Assembly: GCA_016720545.1 (NCBI GenBank)
Contig: JADKKK010000034.1
Location: forward strand, 372,001-436,000
DNA length: 64,000 nucleotides
Source of the DNA: Myxococcales bacterium
GTDB taxonomy: Bacteria > Myxococcota_A > Polyangia > Polyangiales > Polyangiaceae
Direction: 5' to 3'
Of the stretch, positions 1 through 6,971 are shown piece after piece. The first letter of the stretch is position 1. Every line of letters starts with the position of its first letter. Made by a program: the position numbers and the translations under genes. Under the pieces are notes generated by a model. That model had not been told where the DNA came from. It was given only the letters and a program-made list of their open reading frames with translations, and did no database searches.

Positions 1-255
1 CTTGTGCAGCGGGCCGTCCTGGTTCAGGCCGTGGAAGAAGACCACGAGCGGTACGCGCGCGCCGCGAGGCAGGGCGCTCGGCACCACCACGAGCCCGGCC
101 TGCGCGGCCAGACGCTCGGGCACGTAGCGCGGCGCTCCGTAGGGGAACACGATGTCGTCGTGCGCGTGCGCGCGGCGGCCGACGAGGAGGCTCGCGAGGA
201 GGCCCGCCGCGCCGACCAGCAGGCCCGCGAGCCGCGGGACCCGCGAAGATCTCAC
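1..255 (-). CDS. Secreted alpha/beta-hydrolase-like protein, N-terminal part only
   Basis: Eighty-five codons are visible and the gene runs off the left edge. The GTG start at 255-253 overlaps the TGA of the upstream lipoprotein gene (254-252), a coupling arrangement repeated throughout this operon. The N-terminus has basic residues followed by a hydrophobic stretch (LAGLLVGAAGLLASLLVG) and a likely cleavage near AHA at about residue 33, so export is likely. The segment VPLVVFFHGLNQDG at about residues 69-82 is a beta strand running into an HG turn, as in the oxyanion region of alpha/beta hydrolases and PHB-depolymerase-like esterases. The catalytic Ser and His would lie outside the window, so the enzyme class is inference from this one motif. 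Confidence 0.55.
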   Translation of the reverse strand, partial: MRSSRVPRLAGLLVGAAGLLASLLVGRRAHAHDDIVFPYGAPRYVPERLAAQAGLVVVPSALPRGARVPLVVFFHGLNQDGPLHK

Positions 256-1142
256 TGGATCGACCAGGTGAGCTTCACCGTGCCCGACTGGTTGACGCCA
301 CCGCCCTCGAGCACGACGTAGTACGTGGAGCCGAGGGTCACGGGGAACGTGAGGGTCTCGCCGCCGTTGCCGACCACGGTGTTCGCGCAGACCTGGTTCG
401 CGAGGACGTTGCCCGTCGGCGCGCAGGTCTCCGAGAGGTAGAGCATGTGATCAAAGGTGGCAGAAGAGCCCACCGTGCGAAGCATGCCCGTCTTATGTGC
501 CGTGACCGCGAACACGCGCTCGGCGGTGAGCGAGCCCGATGTGGCACCGCACGCGGGCTGGGTCGTGTAGTCGTTCACGAACGGCGCGGCCGTCGTCGCC
601 GTGTACACGACCGGCTCGGTCCACACGTGCACCGGCATGCCTGGGCACTTGTCCGAGCTCGTCGGCGCCCCCTCGAGCTTGCACGTCGTGCTGCAGCCGT
701 CGTTCGCCGTGCGGTTTCCGTCGTCGCACTCTTCGCCGGCCTCGATCTTCCCGTTCGAGCAACCGACGGCGCCGTCGCTCGCGTCGGTCCGCGCGTCGCC
801 GCCCGCGTCGAGGGGCGGGTCGGGCGGGAACGAGGCGTCGTTGTCGGGCGGCGGCTCGATGGGATCGCCGAAGCAGGGCTCGCACGGGCCGTACGTCTTG
901 CCGTCGTCGTTGCAGACGCGCGAGCCCTCTTCGCGGTTCGCGCAACGGCAATAGTAGGCGTCCCCAGGGCGGCACTCGTCCTTCGGTGGCGGCGTCGCGG
1001 GGGTGGAGCTGCACGCGGCCGCGAGCGCCACGACGGCCGCCGCCGTGGCGACGTGCGCGAGCAAGACGAGCCGCATGCGACGCCGAGGCAAGGCGCCCGG
1101 CGAGGGCGGGGTCGGGACGTGGGGAGCGCGGGCGTTCCTCAT
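252..1142 (-). CDS. Cys-rich lipoprotein with a PPC-like C-terminal domain
   Basis: The 296-residue product has a lipobox ending in Cys44 (ALAAAC) if it starts at the ATG at 1142, which overlaps the TGA of the upstream gene. An internal ATG at 1076 would give a more normal signal peptide, so the start is uncertain. After lipidation come a short Cys motif (CRCANREEGSRVCNDDG), a Pro/Asp-rich linker, a Myxococcus-type Cys-rich repeat at about 128-155 (EAGEECDDGN core), and a beta-rich C-terminal domain at about 160-296 resembling bacterial pre-peptidase C-terminal domains (TLTFPVTLGSTYYVVLEG). It is a shorter paralogue of the next gene upstream. Role unknown; a surface or periplasmic binding or structural role is inferred. 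Confidence 0.8.
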   Translation of the reverse strand: MRNARAPHVPTPPSPGALPRRRMRLVLLAHVATAAAVVALAAACSSTPATPPPKDECRPGDAYYCRCANREEGSRVCNDDGKTYGPCEPCFGDPIEPPPDNDASFPPDPPLDAGGDARTDASDGAVGCSNGKIEAGEECDDGNRTANDGCSTTCKLEGAPTSSDKCPGMPVHVWTEPVVYTATTAAPFVNDYTTQPACGATSGSLTAERVFAVTAHKTGMLRTVGSSATFDHMLYLSETCAPTGNVLANQVCANTVVGNGGETLTFPVTLGSTYYVVLEGGGVNQSGTVKLTWSIQ

Positions 1143-2455
1143 GGGATCTGGAAGCTCAAGGTGTAGTTGCCGCTCGCGCCGACCGCGCCCGACACGCCCA
1201 CGTAGTACGTGGTGCCGGAGGTGACCGGGAAGGTCATGGTCTCGTCGAGGGGCGCCGTGGTGCCGCGATCGTTCGCGCACATCCTGGTCGCCATCGTGGC
1301 GGCGTTGTTGCAGTCGGTCCGGGCGCTGAGGACCAGGTTGTAGGTCGCGCCCGTGGTCTTCACCGTCATGGCGCCGGTGCGGTGGGCGGTGACCGCGTAG
1401 ATGTGATCGGGAGAGGCGTTCGTCCCAGCGCCCGTGGTGCACGCACTGCCGGGCTCGTTCCAAGCGCTCGGGAAGCCCGTGGTCGTCCCCGCGCCCGTGA
1501 CGGCGGCGGTCGTCCACACGTGCACCGGCTGGCCCGGGCACGCCTTGCCGCTGTCCGGGTTGCCGGCGACGTTTCGGCAGTCGTTGCCGCAGCCGTCGCC
1601 CTCGACCTTGTTGATGTCGTCGCAGGCCTCGCCGTCGTCTACCGTTCCGTCCCCGCAGAACGAGCCGGGGGTGAGCTTGAGCTTGACGCTGTAGGGTCCC
1701 GCCTGGCTGCTTCCCGCCGCACCATCGACTACGAGGTACACCGTGGTGCCCTTGATGACGTTGGCGTTGAGGACGCCGCTCTGGCCTGGGTTCAGCCCCT
1801 GCACACACGCCAACTGGGTCGCCTCGTCGCCGCAGGCAGACCGCAGATAGGCGATCGGGGCGAACTTCGGGTCGGGCACCACCGTGGCAGTGAGCTTGCC
1901 TGTGGCGGGCACATTGAGCGCGTACACGTGGTCGGGCGCGCCCTTCGCGCCCGCGCAGCCGCCCTCTCCCTTGAAGTCGTCGGCCGCCGCGGTCGTGTTG
2001 CCGGTGATCGTCACCTCCGAGCTCGCGTTCAGGGCCACGTTCTGCCCATCGCACTTCTCGGCCGCGGGCGTCTGCGGGGTAGGCGGACCCGCCTCGACGG
2101 GCTGCGGGACGGCCGCATCGCCGGTCTGCGGATCGGGCACCTCACCGCACGGGAGGTTCTCGCCGAGCGCGCACGGGTCGAAGCTCTCGCCGTCGTCTTT
2201 GCAGAGCTTCGTCCCCTCTTTCTTGTCGGCGCACCGGCAGAACACGTACGTGCCCGGTGTGCAGATCTTCGGCCCCCCGGCGTCGGCGGCCACCTCTGTG
2301 CCGGAGCAGCCTCCGGTGAGCGCCGCGGCGCCGAACGCGACGCCGAACAGCGCGAGCAGCGTGCCGGCGGAGGTCGAGACGGCACGAAGGAGAGGTGCGA
2401 GGCGCGCGACCGGACGGGAGGCGCGGGGGCTCCCGTGGAGGGGCTTACGATTCAT
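1139..2455 (-). CDS. Cys-rich lipoprotein with two PPC-like domains
   Basis: The 438-residue product begins at the ATG at 2455, which lies 11 bases inside the 3' end of the protease gene. A long hydrophobic segment ends in the lipobox LTGGC at Cys50. Order: CRCADKKEGTKLCKDDG Cys motif, Pro-rich linker, first PPC-like beta domain (about 115-240), a Myxococcus Cys-rich repeat with DGEACDD (about 245-275), then a second PPC-like domain (about 285-438). The final domain and the CPGQPVHVW motif align by eye with the downstream paralogue (CPGMPVHVW). The pair probably arose by tandem duplication with loss or gain of one PPC unit. Function not recognised. Confidence 0.82.
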   Translation of the reverse strand: MNRKPLHGSPRASRPVARLAPLLRAVSTSAGTLLALFGVAFGAAALTGGCSGTEVAADAGGPKICTPGTYVFCRCADKKEGTKLCKDDGESFDPCALGENLPCGEVPDPQTGDAAVPQPVEAGPPTPQTPAAEKCDGQNVALNASSEVTITGNTTAAADDFKGEGGCAGAKGAPDHVYALNVPATGKLTATVVPDPKFAPIAYLRSACGDEATQLACVQGLNPGQSGVLNANVIKGTTVYLVVDGAAGSSQAGPYSVKLKLTPGSFCGDGTVDDGEACDDINKVEGDGCGNDCRNVAGNPDSGKACPGQPVHVWTTAAVTGAGTTTGFPSAWNEPGSACTTGAGTNASPDHIYAVTAHRTGAMTVKTTGATYNLVLSARTDCNNAATMATRMCANDRGTTAPLDETMTFPVTSGTTYYVGVSGAVGASGNYTLSFQIP

Positions 2456-3494
2456 CGGGGCTCCGGTGGGGCCGCCGGCGGAGCCGACGACCGATGGCAA
2501 GCAGAAGAAGAGTGCCAGCGCCGGCGAGTCCGGTCACTGCCGCGGAGAGAGACGGCGCGCCGTCGACACCGGGCGCGAGGGCCCCCGCGAGCGGAGCCCC
2601 TCCCGGGCCCGACGCCGCGCAGCCGCTCGGCGCCTCAGCGCCAGGTCCGGGCGCCGCCGGATCGGCGCACGTGGGGCTGTAGCCGCCGCGTGGCTCCTGG
2701 TTGCAGGCGGCGGTGCTCGTGGGCGGGTACGCAGCGCACACGGCCTTCTTGTCGTCGTCGGAGAGCTCTCGAATGGCGACGGTGCCGGGCGCGTACGCGG
2801 CGAACATGGTGGCGCGCTCGTTCGCGGAGTGCCCGATGCCGAGGAAGTGGCCCACCTCGTGGGTCAAGATCGCCTGGAGATCGTAGGCGATCTTCCCTGG
2901 CTCGTCCGACACGGTGACCTGGTTGAAGGCGGTGTTGACCTCGATGTCGGCGTCGAAGATCTCGCCCGTCGTGGTGTCGAACGTGGTGCTGGTCTTCGCG
3001 AGCGTGCCGTCGATCCCGCGGTACTTCCAGTCGTTGTCCTGGAAGAGCACCACGTTCACGTTCTTGCCCTCTTTGTTGTATTCTGCACGCTTGCACTCGA
3101 TGTCTTCGAGGGCGACGAAGGCCATCTTCGAGAGCTTCCCGCCGCCGCAGTCGACCTCGCTCCACGAGCGAAACGATTTCATGATGGCGGTGCGGGTCTG
3201 CCGCACGTCGAGCGACGCCGTGCCGAGACGGTTCATGTGAAACGATATGCAGGACGTGTTCCAGCGGAGGGCCGCGCCCTCCTTGGTGCAGCCCTCGTCG
3301 TCCTTGAGGCACGTCTTCTTGTCGGAGTCCTTGCACGTCGTGTTCTGGCAGAAGGCGGAGGCCGCCTGCGGCGAAATCCACGTCGCCAGGGCGAGGACGG
3401 CTGCGAGCCGACGGGCGACGGCGTGCACGCGCGGGGTTCGCTGGGTCGCGCGGCTAGCGCCGCTCCCTCGGGTGGGGCGTCCGTGGCGGGTCAT
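2445..3494 (-). CDS. Matrixin-type secreted zinc metalloprotease, membrane-anchored C-terminus
   Basis: The product (349 aa) has a signal peptide ending near AASA at residue 47, then a Cys-rich segment. The zinc-binding motif HEVGHFLGIGH at 212-222 gives ligands His212, His216 and His222 and catalytic Glu213, as in matrixins and other metzincins. A Ser/Pro/Gly-rich linker follows, then a hydrophobic segment (GLAGAGTLLLLAI) and an Arg-rich tail. This resembles the C-terminal sorting tails of myxobacterial exported proteins, though no MYXO-CTERM Cys motif is obvious. The ATG at 3494 was chosen over an upstream in-frame ATG because it gives a compact signal peptide and lies 9 bases after a TACATT hexamer. 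First gene of the minus-strand operon with two lipoproteins and a hydrolase. Confidence 0.85.
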   Translation of the reverse strand: MTRHGRPTRGSGASRATQRTPRVHAVARRLAAVLALATWISPQAASAFCQNTTCKDSDKKTCLKDDEGCTKEGAALRWNTSCISFHMNRLGTASLDVRQTRTAIMKSFRSWSEVDCGGGKLSKMAFVALEDIECKRAEYNKEGKNVNVVLFQDNDWKYRGIDGTLAKTSTTFDTTTGEIFDADIEVNTAFNQVTVSDEPGKIAYDLQAILTHEVGHFLGIGHSANERATMFAAYAPGTVAIRELSDDDKKAVCAAYPPTSTAACNQEPRGGYSPTCADPAAPGPGAEAPSGCAASGPGGAPLAGALAPGVDGAPSLSAAVTGLAGAGTLLLLAIGRRLRRRPHRSPDES

Positions 3495-3596
3495 CCGAGG
3501 ACAAATGTACGCCGAAGCGCCGCCGAGGGCACGGACTTCACGCGCCGGCTCGGGTGGCCACGCGAGACGACGCTTGCGCGCACCGCCCGCGAAGGC

Positions 3597-3608
3597 TAGC
3601 ACGGCGCC
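3597..3608 (+). promoter_or_regulatory. Leaderless-type -10 hexamer for the repeat protein
   Basis: TAGCAC at 3597-3602 ends 6 bases before the GTG start at 3609. This spacing would put transcription start at or next to the start codon. Inference from position; no -35 was recognised. Confidence 0.4.
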
Positions 3609-5603
3609 GTGAGCGAGCCGGAAAAGGAAGACCTCGAGGGGCTTGAGGAGGGCTGGGATTTCGAGATCCCTCGCATCTCGACGTCCGTCCCGAAGCCCGC
3701 GCCGTCATCGGCGCTCAGCCTCGACACGATCGAGTCCGGCTGGGCCTCCCAGCCCGATCTCGCGTTGTTCGCAGCCAAGGCCGAGGCCGAGGACCTCGCC
3801 CGCGCGAAGGCCAAGGCCGACGAAGACGCCCGCGCGAAGGCCAAGGCCGACGAAGACGCCCGCGCGAAGGCCAAGGCCGACGAAGACGCCCGCGCGAAGG
3901 CCAAGGCCGACGAGGACGCCCGCGCGAAGGCCAAGGCCGACGAGGACGCCCGCGCGAAGGCCAAGGCCGACGAAGACGCCCGCGCGAAGGCCAAGGCCGA
4001 CGAAGAAGAGCGCAGGGCCAAGGCCGACGAAGACGAGCGCAGGGCCAAAGGAGAGGCCCGACGCCTCGAAGAAGAGGCCCGACGCGCGAAGGCCAAGGCC
4101 GACGACGACGCCCGCGCGAAGGCCAAGGCCGACGAAGAAGAGCGCAGGGCCAAGGCCGACGAAGAAGAGCGCAGGGCCAAAGGAGAGGCCCGACGCCTCG
4201 AAGAAGAGGCCCGACGCGCGAAGGCCAAGGCCGACGAAGAGGCTCGCGCGAAGGCCCGCGCCGAGGAAGACGCTCGCCGCGCGAAAGCCCGCGCCGAGGA
4301 AGACGCTCGCCGCGCCGCGCTGAAGGCCGCCGACGACGCGCGCAAGGCCAAGGCCGAGGAGGAGGCCCGACGGATCAGGACCGAGGCCGAGGCTCGCGCG
4401 AAGGCCCGCGCCGAGGAGTACGCCCGCGCAAAGGCCAAGGCCGAAGAGGCCCGCACACAGCTGCCGACCGCGCCGAGCGCCTCGCAGCCGCCGGCGTCGA
4501 CGAGGGTGCCGACCTCGACGCGCCCGCCCTACTCCGTGCTGACGCCGCCGGTCTCGGCGACGCCCGACACCGTGAAGAGCGCGGAATCGATCGCCGCCGC
4601 GACGCCCTCCTCCGTTCGCCCGGCCGCCGCCGCGACGCCCTCGTCCGTCCGGCCCGCGGAGACCGCGCCCGCAGCCCCCACCTCCGTGCGCCCCGCTCCA
4701 GCCGCCGCTGTCGCTCCCACGCCCGCAGCGCCTGCCTCCGTGCGCCCCGCTCCAGCCGCCGCTGCGGCCGCCGTCGCTCCCACGACGGCAGCGCCTCCCT
4801 CCGTGCGCCCCGCGGCGATGGCCCCCGCCGCGGTGGCCGCCGCGCCCGCCGCCGTCCGACCCCCGCCCGCTCCCGCCGCGACGCCGCCGGCGGCGCAGGC
4901 TACGCCCCGCGCCGCCAAGCCCGCACCTGCCCCCTCCGTTCCGGCGGAGGCCCCCGCGAAGCCCGCGGCGACCGCCGCCGCGAAGCCCGCGCCCACGCCC
5001 AGCGCCGCGAAGTCCTCCCCTCCGGCCGCCGCCGCGGAGGCGAAGAAGGCCGCGCCCGCCCCCGTCGCGGTCAAGCCCGCGCCCGCTCCAGCCGCCGCCG
5101 TGGCCAAGCCTACCTCGCCGACCGCGCCCGCGGCCGCGAAGGCCTCCTCTCCAGCGCCCGCGGTGCCGGCCATGTCGCGCAAAGAAAAGAACCGGCAGAA
5201 GGCCCTCGCGAAGAAGGAGCGTCAGCGCGACAAAGACGCGCAGATCTCCGCGAACCAAAAGAAGAAGCAGAAGAAGGGCGGAAAGCCCAGCGTGCCTCCG
5301 TCGGCCGAGGTCGCGCCGGGCCCGTCGGGCGCGAAGAAGCCCGAGGCCGCCGCGAAGAGCAAGCCGGCCGCCCCCCCCCCGACGGCGAGCAAGCCCACCG
5401 GGGGCCCCGCGGCTGCGAAGGTCAAGCCCGCGAGCCCTTCGTCCACCACCAAGAAGAAGGACGCCGTCGCGAAGGCCGCGCCGACGGCGCCGGCGACCGA
5501 CGAGCCGCTCACCATCGCCAAGGCGCCGTTTCCTTGGCCGATCGCCCTCGGCGTCGCCGCCCTCGTCCTCGTCGTGCTCGGATACGTCGCGCTGAAGAAG
5601 TGA
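3609..5603 (+). CDS. TolA-like repeat protein with C-terminal membrane anchor
   Basis: The 664-residue protein starts at GTG 3609. A short acidic N-terminus contains two aromatic patches (EEGWDFEIP and ESGWASQPD). Residues about 55-285 are an Ala/Lys/Glu/Asp/Arg repeat coil built from ARAKAKADED units, predicted to form long charged helices. Residues about 290-520 are Ala/Pro-rich with repeated SVRPA motifs, then comes a Lys-rich stretch (SRKEKNRQKALAKKERQRDK). The protein ends in one hydrophobic helix (PIALGVAALVLVVLGYVAL) and two lysines, with no signal peptide, so it should be tail-anchored with its bulk in the cytoplasm. No enzyme domain was recognised. The low-complexity sequence also keeps other frames open on both strands; those were discarded. 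Confidence 0.72.
   Translation: MSEPEKEDLEGLEEGWDFEIPRISTSVPKPAPSSALSLDTIESGWASQPDLALFAAKAEAEDLARAKAKADEDARAKAKADEDARAKAKADEDARAKAKADEDARAKAKADEDARAKAKADEDARAKAKADEEERRAKADEDERRAKGEARRLEEEARRAKAKADDDARAKAKADEEERRAKADEEERRAKGEARRLEEEARRAKAKADEEARAKARAEEDARRAKARAEEDARRAALKAADDARKAKAEEEARRIRTEAEARAKARAEEYARAKAKAEEARTQLPTAPSASQPPASTRVPTSTRPPYSVLTPPVSATPDTVKSAESIAAATPSSVRPAAAATPSSVRPAETAPAAPTSVRPAPAAAVAPTPAAPASVRPAPAAAAAAVAPTTAAPPSVRPAAMAPAAVAAAPAAVRPPPAPAATPPAAQATPRAAKPAPAPSVPAEAPAKPAATAAAKPAPTPSAAKSSPPAAAAEAKKAAPAPVAVKPAPAPAAAVAKPTSPTAPAAAKASSPAPAVPAMSRKEKNRQKALAKKERQRDKDAQISANQKKKQKKGGKPSVPPSAEVAPGPSGAKKPEAAAKSKPAAPPPTASKPTGGPAAAKVKPASPSSTTKKKDAVAKAAPTAPATDEPLTIAKAPFPWPIALGVAALVLVVLGYVALKK
3801..4010 (+). 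repeat. Seven tandem 30-bp repeats inside the coiled-coil gene
   Basis: Seven consecutive 30-base units encode ARAKAKADED. They are identical except for GAA/GAG exchanges in some copies and the last unit, which diverges to ADEEE. The near-identity at nucleotide level points to recent slippage or unequal crossing-over. Confidence 0.9.
4002..4226 (+). repeat. 132-bp higher-order duplication
   Basis: The segment starting at 4002 (encoding EEERRAKADEDERRAKGEAR and onward) recurs from 4134 with a 132-base (44-codon) offset and only a few substitutions. It is in frame and lengthens the coil by 44 residues. It lies directly after the 30-bp array. Confidence 0.8.
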
Positions 5604-5828
5604 CGTCCCGGGGCCACCGTGAGCCGGGGCCCGCGCGCCGCATCGAGCTTCTTTGCCGAGGCGCCGGGCCTTCCTCGAACCGCGGTGAATGCCGCCGCGG
5701 TGGTGCTCGCGCGCGCGCCCGGCCCCCCCCAAGGTGACCCCGAGCGCCCATCGGGGTGTGCCTGGTCAGCGGGTCGATCGCGGCGGACGATGCGGCCGCC
5801 CGCCTCCAACGAAGCCCCTACGTGCGGG

Positions 5829-6503
5829 TCACTGCCGGAGCCGGTCGACGTCGGCGGCCGTGAAGACGCCCTCGTCCTCGTAGAACGTGACCTGCCCCGT
5901 GGCGAGATCGTGCATCGCGCCGACGACCCCGATGCCCTCGTCCAGCACGAGGTGCTCGAGGATGAAGCTGCGCTCGACGAGCGCCTTCACCCAGCGCTTG
6001 ACGTTGATTCGGGCGACCTTCTCGACGAAGTCCGAGTTCTTGCCGGTGCGCTGCGCCGGATCCGCCACCGAGCGCTCCTGGTAGACGGCGGGCTGGAGCT
6101 TCGCCAACAGCTCGGTCAGATTACCCATCTCGACGTGGTCGCAGGCGCCCTTGACCGCGCCGCAGCCGGAGTGGCCGAGCACGACGAGCAGCTTGCTGCC
6201 GGCGATTTTGCAGGCAAACTCCATGCTCCCGAGGATGTCGGTGTTGACGATGTTCCCGGCGATGCGGATCGAGAAGATGTCGCCGAGCCCCTGGTCGAAG
6301 ATGAGCTCGGCCGACGTGCGGCTGTCAATGCACGAGAGGACGGTCGCGAACGGCCACTGGCCGTCACGCGTCTGGTTGGCCTGCTCGAGCAGCTCGCGGC
6401 TCAGGCGGAGGTTCGCCACGAACCGGTCGTTGCCCTCGCGGAGCAGCTGGAGCGCGCGGCGCGGGGTGGTGCTGGCCTGGGTGTCCTTCGAGTGCGCCTT
6501 CAT
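5829..6503 (-). CDS. Beta-class carbonic anhydrase
   Basis: The 224-residue enzyme should interconvert CO2 and bicarbonate. The zinc site is complete: Cys58 with the Asp60-Arg62 dyad in SCIDSR, and His111 and Cys114 in GHSGCGAVKGA. Length is typical of the family, with a C-terminal LDEGIGVVGAMHDLATGQVTFY segment. No signal peptide, so it is cytoplasmic. A purine-rich ribosome binding site (AAGGAGACG) directly precedes the ATG at 6503, unlike the leaderless-type starts elsewhere in the window. It is transcribed alone. Neighbours give no pathway clue; supply of bicarbonate for carboxylation or pH control is the usual role. Confidence 0.95.
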   Translation of the reverse strand: MKAHSKDTQASTTPRRALQLLREGNDRFVANLRLSRELLEQANQTRDGQWPFATVLSCIDSRTSAELIFDQGLGDIFSIRIAGNIVNTDILGSMEFACKIAGSKLLVVLGHSGCGAVKGACDHVEMGNLTELLAKLQPAVYQERSVADPAQRTGKNSDFVEKVARINVKRWVKALVERSFILEHLVLDEGIGVVGAMHDLATGQVTFYEDEGVFTAADVDRLRQ

Positions 6504-6731
6504 CGTCTCCTTGCGGCCGCCCCGGGGGAAAGAACGGGGAAGAGGGGGCGGCGATCAAGGGTATCTGTGGCGAGCGACCCGTCAACCGCGGGGAAAGGGA
6601 ATCAAGGTCGGGGGCGTCGACGGAAGAGCTCACCCCAAGACGAGCGGCGTCGCCGACACCAGGCGCGGCGTCGCCGACACCGGGCACAGAGCACTCGCGC
6701 GCCAGGTCGCGCGCCGGAGGTCGCGGGTCGC

Positions 6732-6926
6732 CTACCTCACCTCTTCCACGCAGCGGTAGGGCGCGGAGCTCCCGGCGCCGGTCGTGTTCGTGACCCCGAT
6801 CCTGCCGATATCGAGCCGTAGGGTGAAAGCCGCCCCGGCCCCGACCCCGGCGCGGTTGGTCTCGCCCGGGACCGCTGGGAACGGGGGAGTGACGCTCGCG
6901 CAGGTCGAGGCCCAGACGCTAGCTAG
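6732..6926 (-). pseudogene. Orphan 3'-end coding remnant without a start codon
   Basis: On the minus strand 64 codons stay open from 6926 to the TAG at 6734-6732, giving a peptide that contains AGVGAGAAFTLRLDIGRIGV and ends APYRCVEEVR. About 90 percent of third positions are G or C, as in the real genes here, but there is no ATG, GTG or TTG. The open stretch is bounded upstream by CTAGCTAGCTAG (6919-6930), which carries TAG in all three frames on both strands. It lies in the otherwise geneless 468 bp between the carbonic anhydrase and the gene ending at 6972. It looks like the tail of a deleted gene, probably a secreted or lipoprotein-type product. Not recognised. Confidence 0.4.
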
Positions 6927-6971
6927 CTAGGACGGATCCGCGGGCAGCGGGCGCGCTCGGCGCGCGGCCGC

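Noticed and set aside
3801..4010. CRISPR-like regular repeats
   Set aside because: The 30-bp units are contiguous without spacers, in frame inside a gene and encode a coiled coil.
3705..5732. Long open reading frames on the minus strand opposite the repeat gene (up to 675 codons)
   Set aside because: They are Arg/Gly/Ala-rich translations of the GC-repeat in the wrong frame, with no start signal or domain; the plus-strand gene has a promoter hexamer and a plausible membrane anchor.
5604..5828. Intergenic 225 bp after the repeat gene
   Set aside because: It holds only C-runs and GC-rich sequence with no gene or clear signal on either strand.
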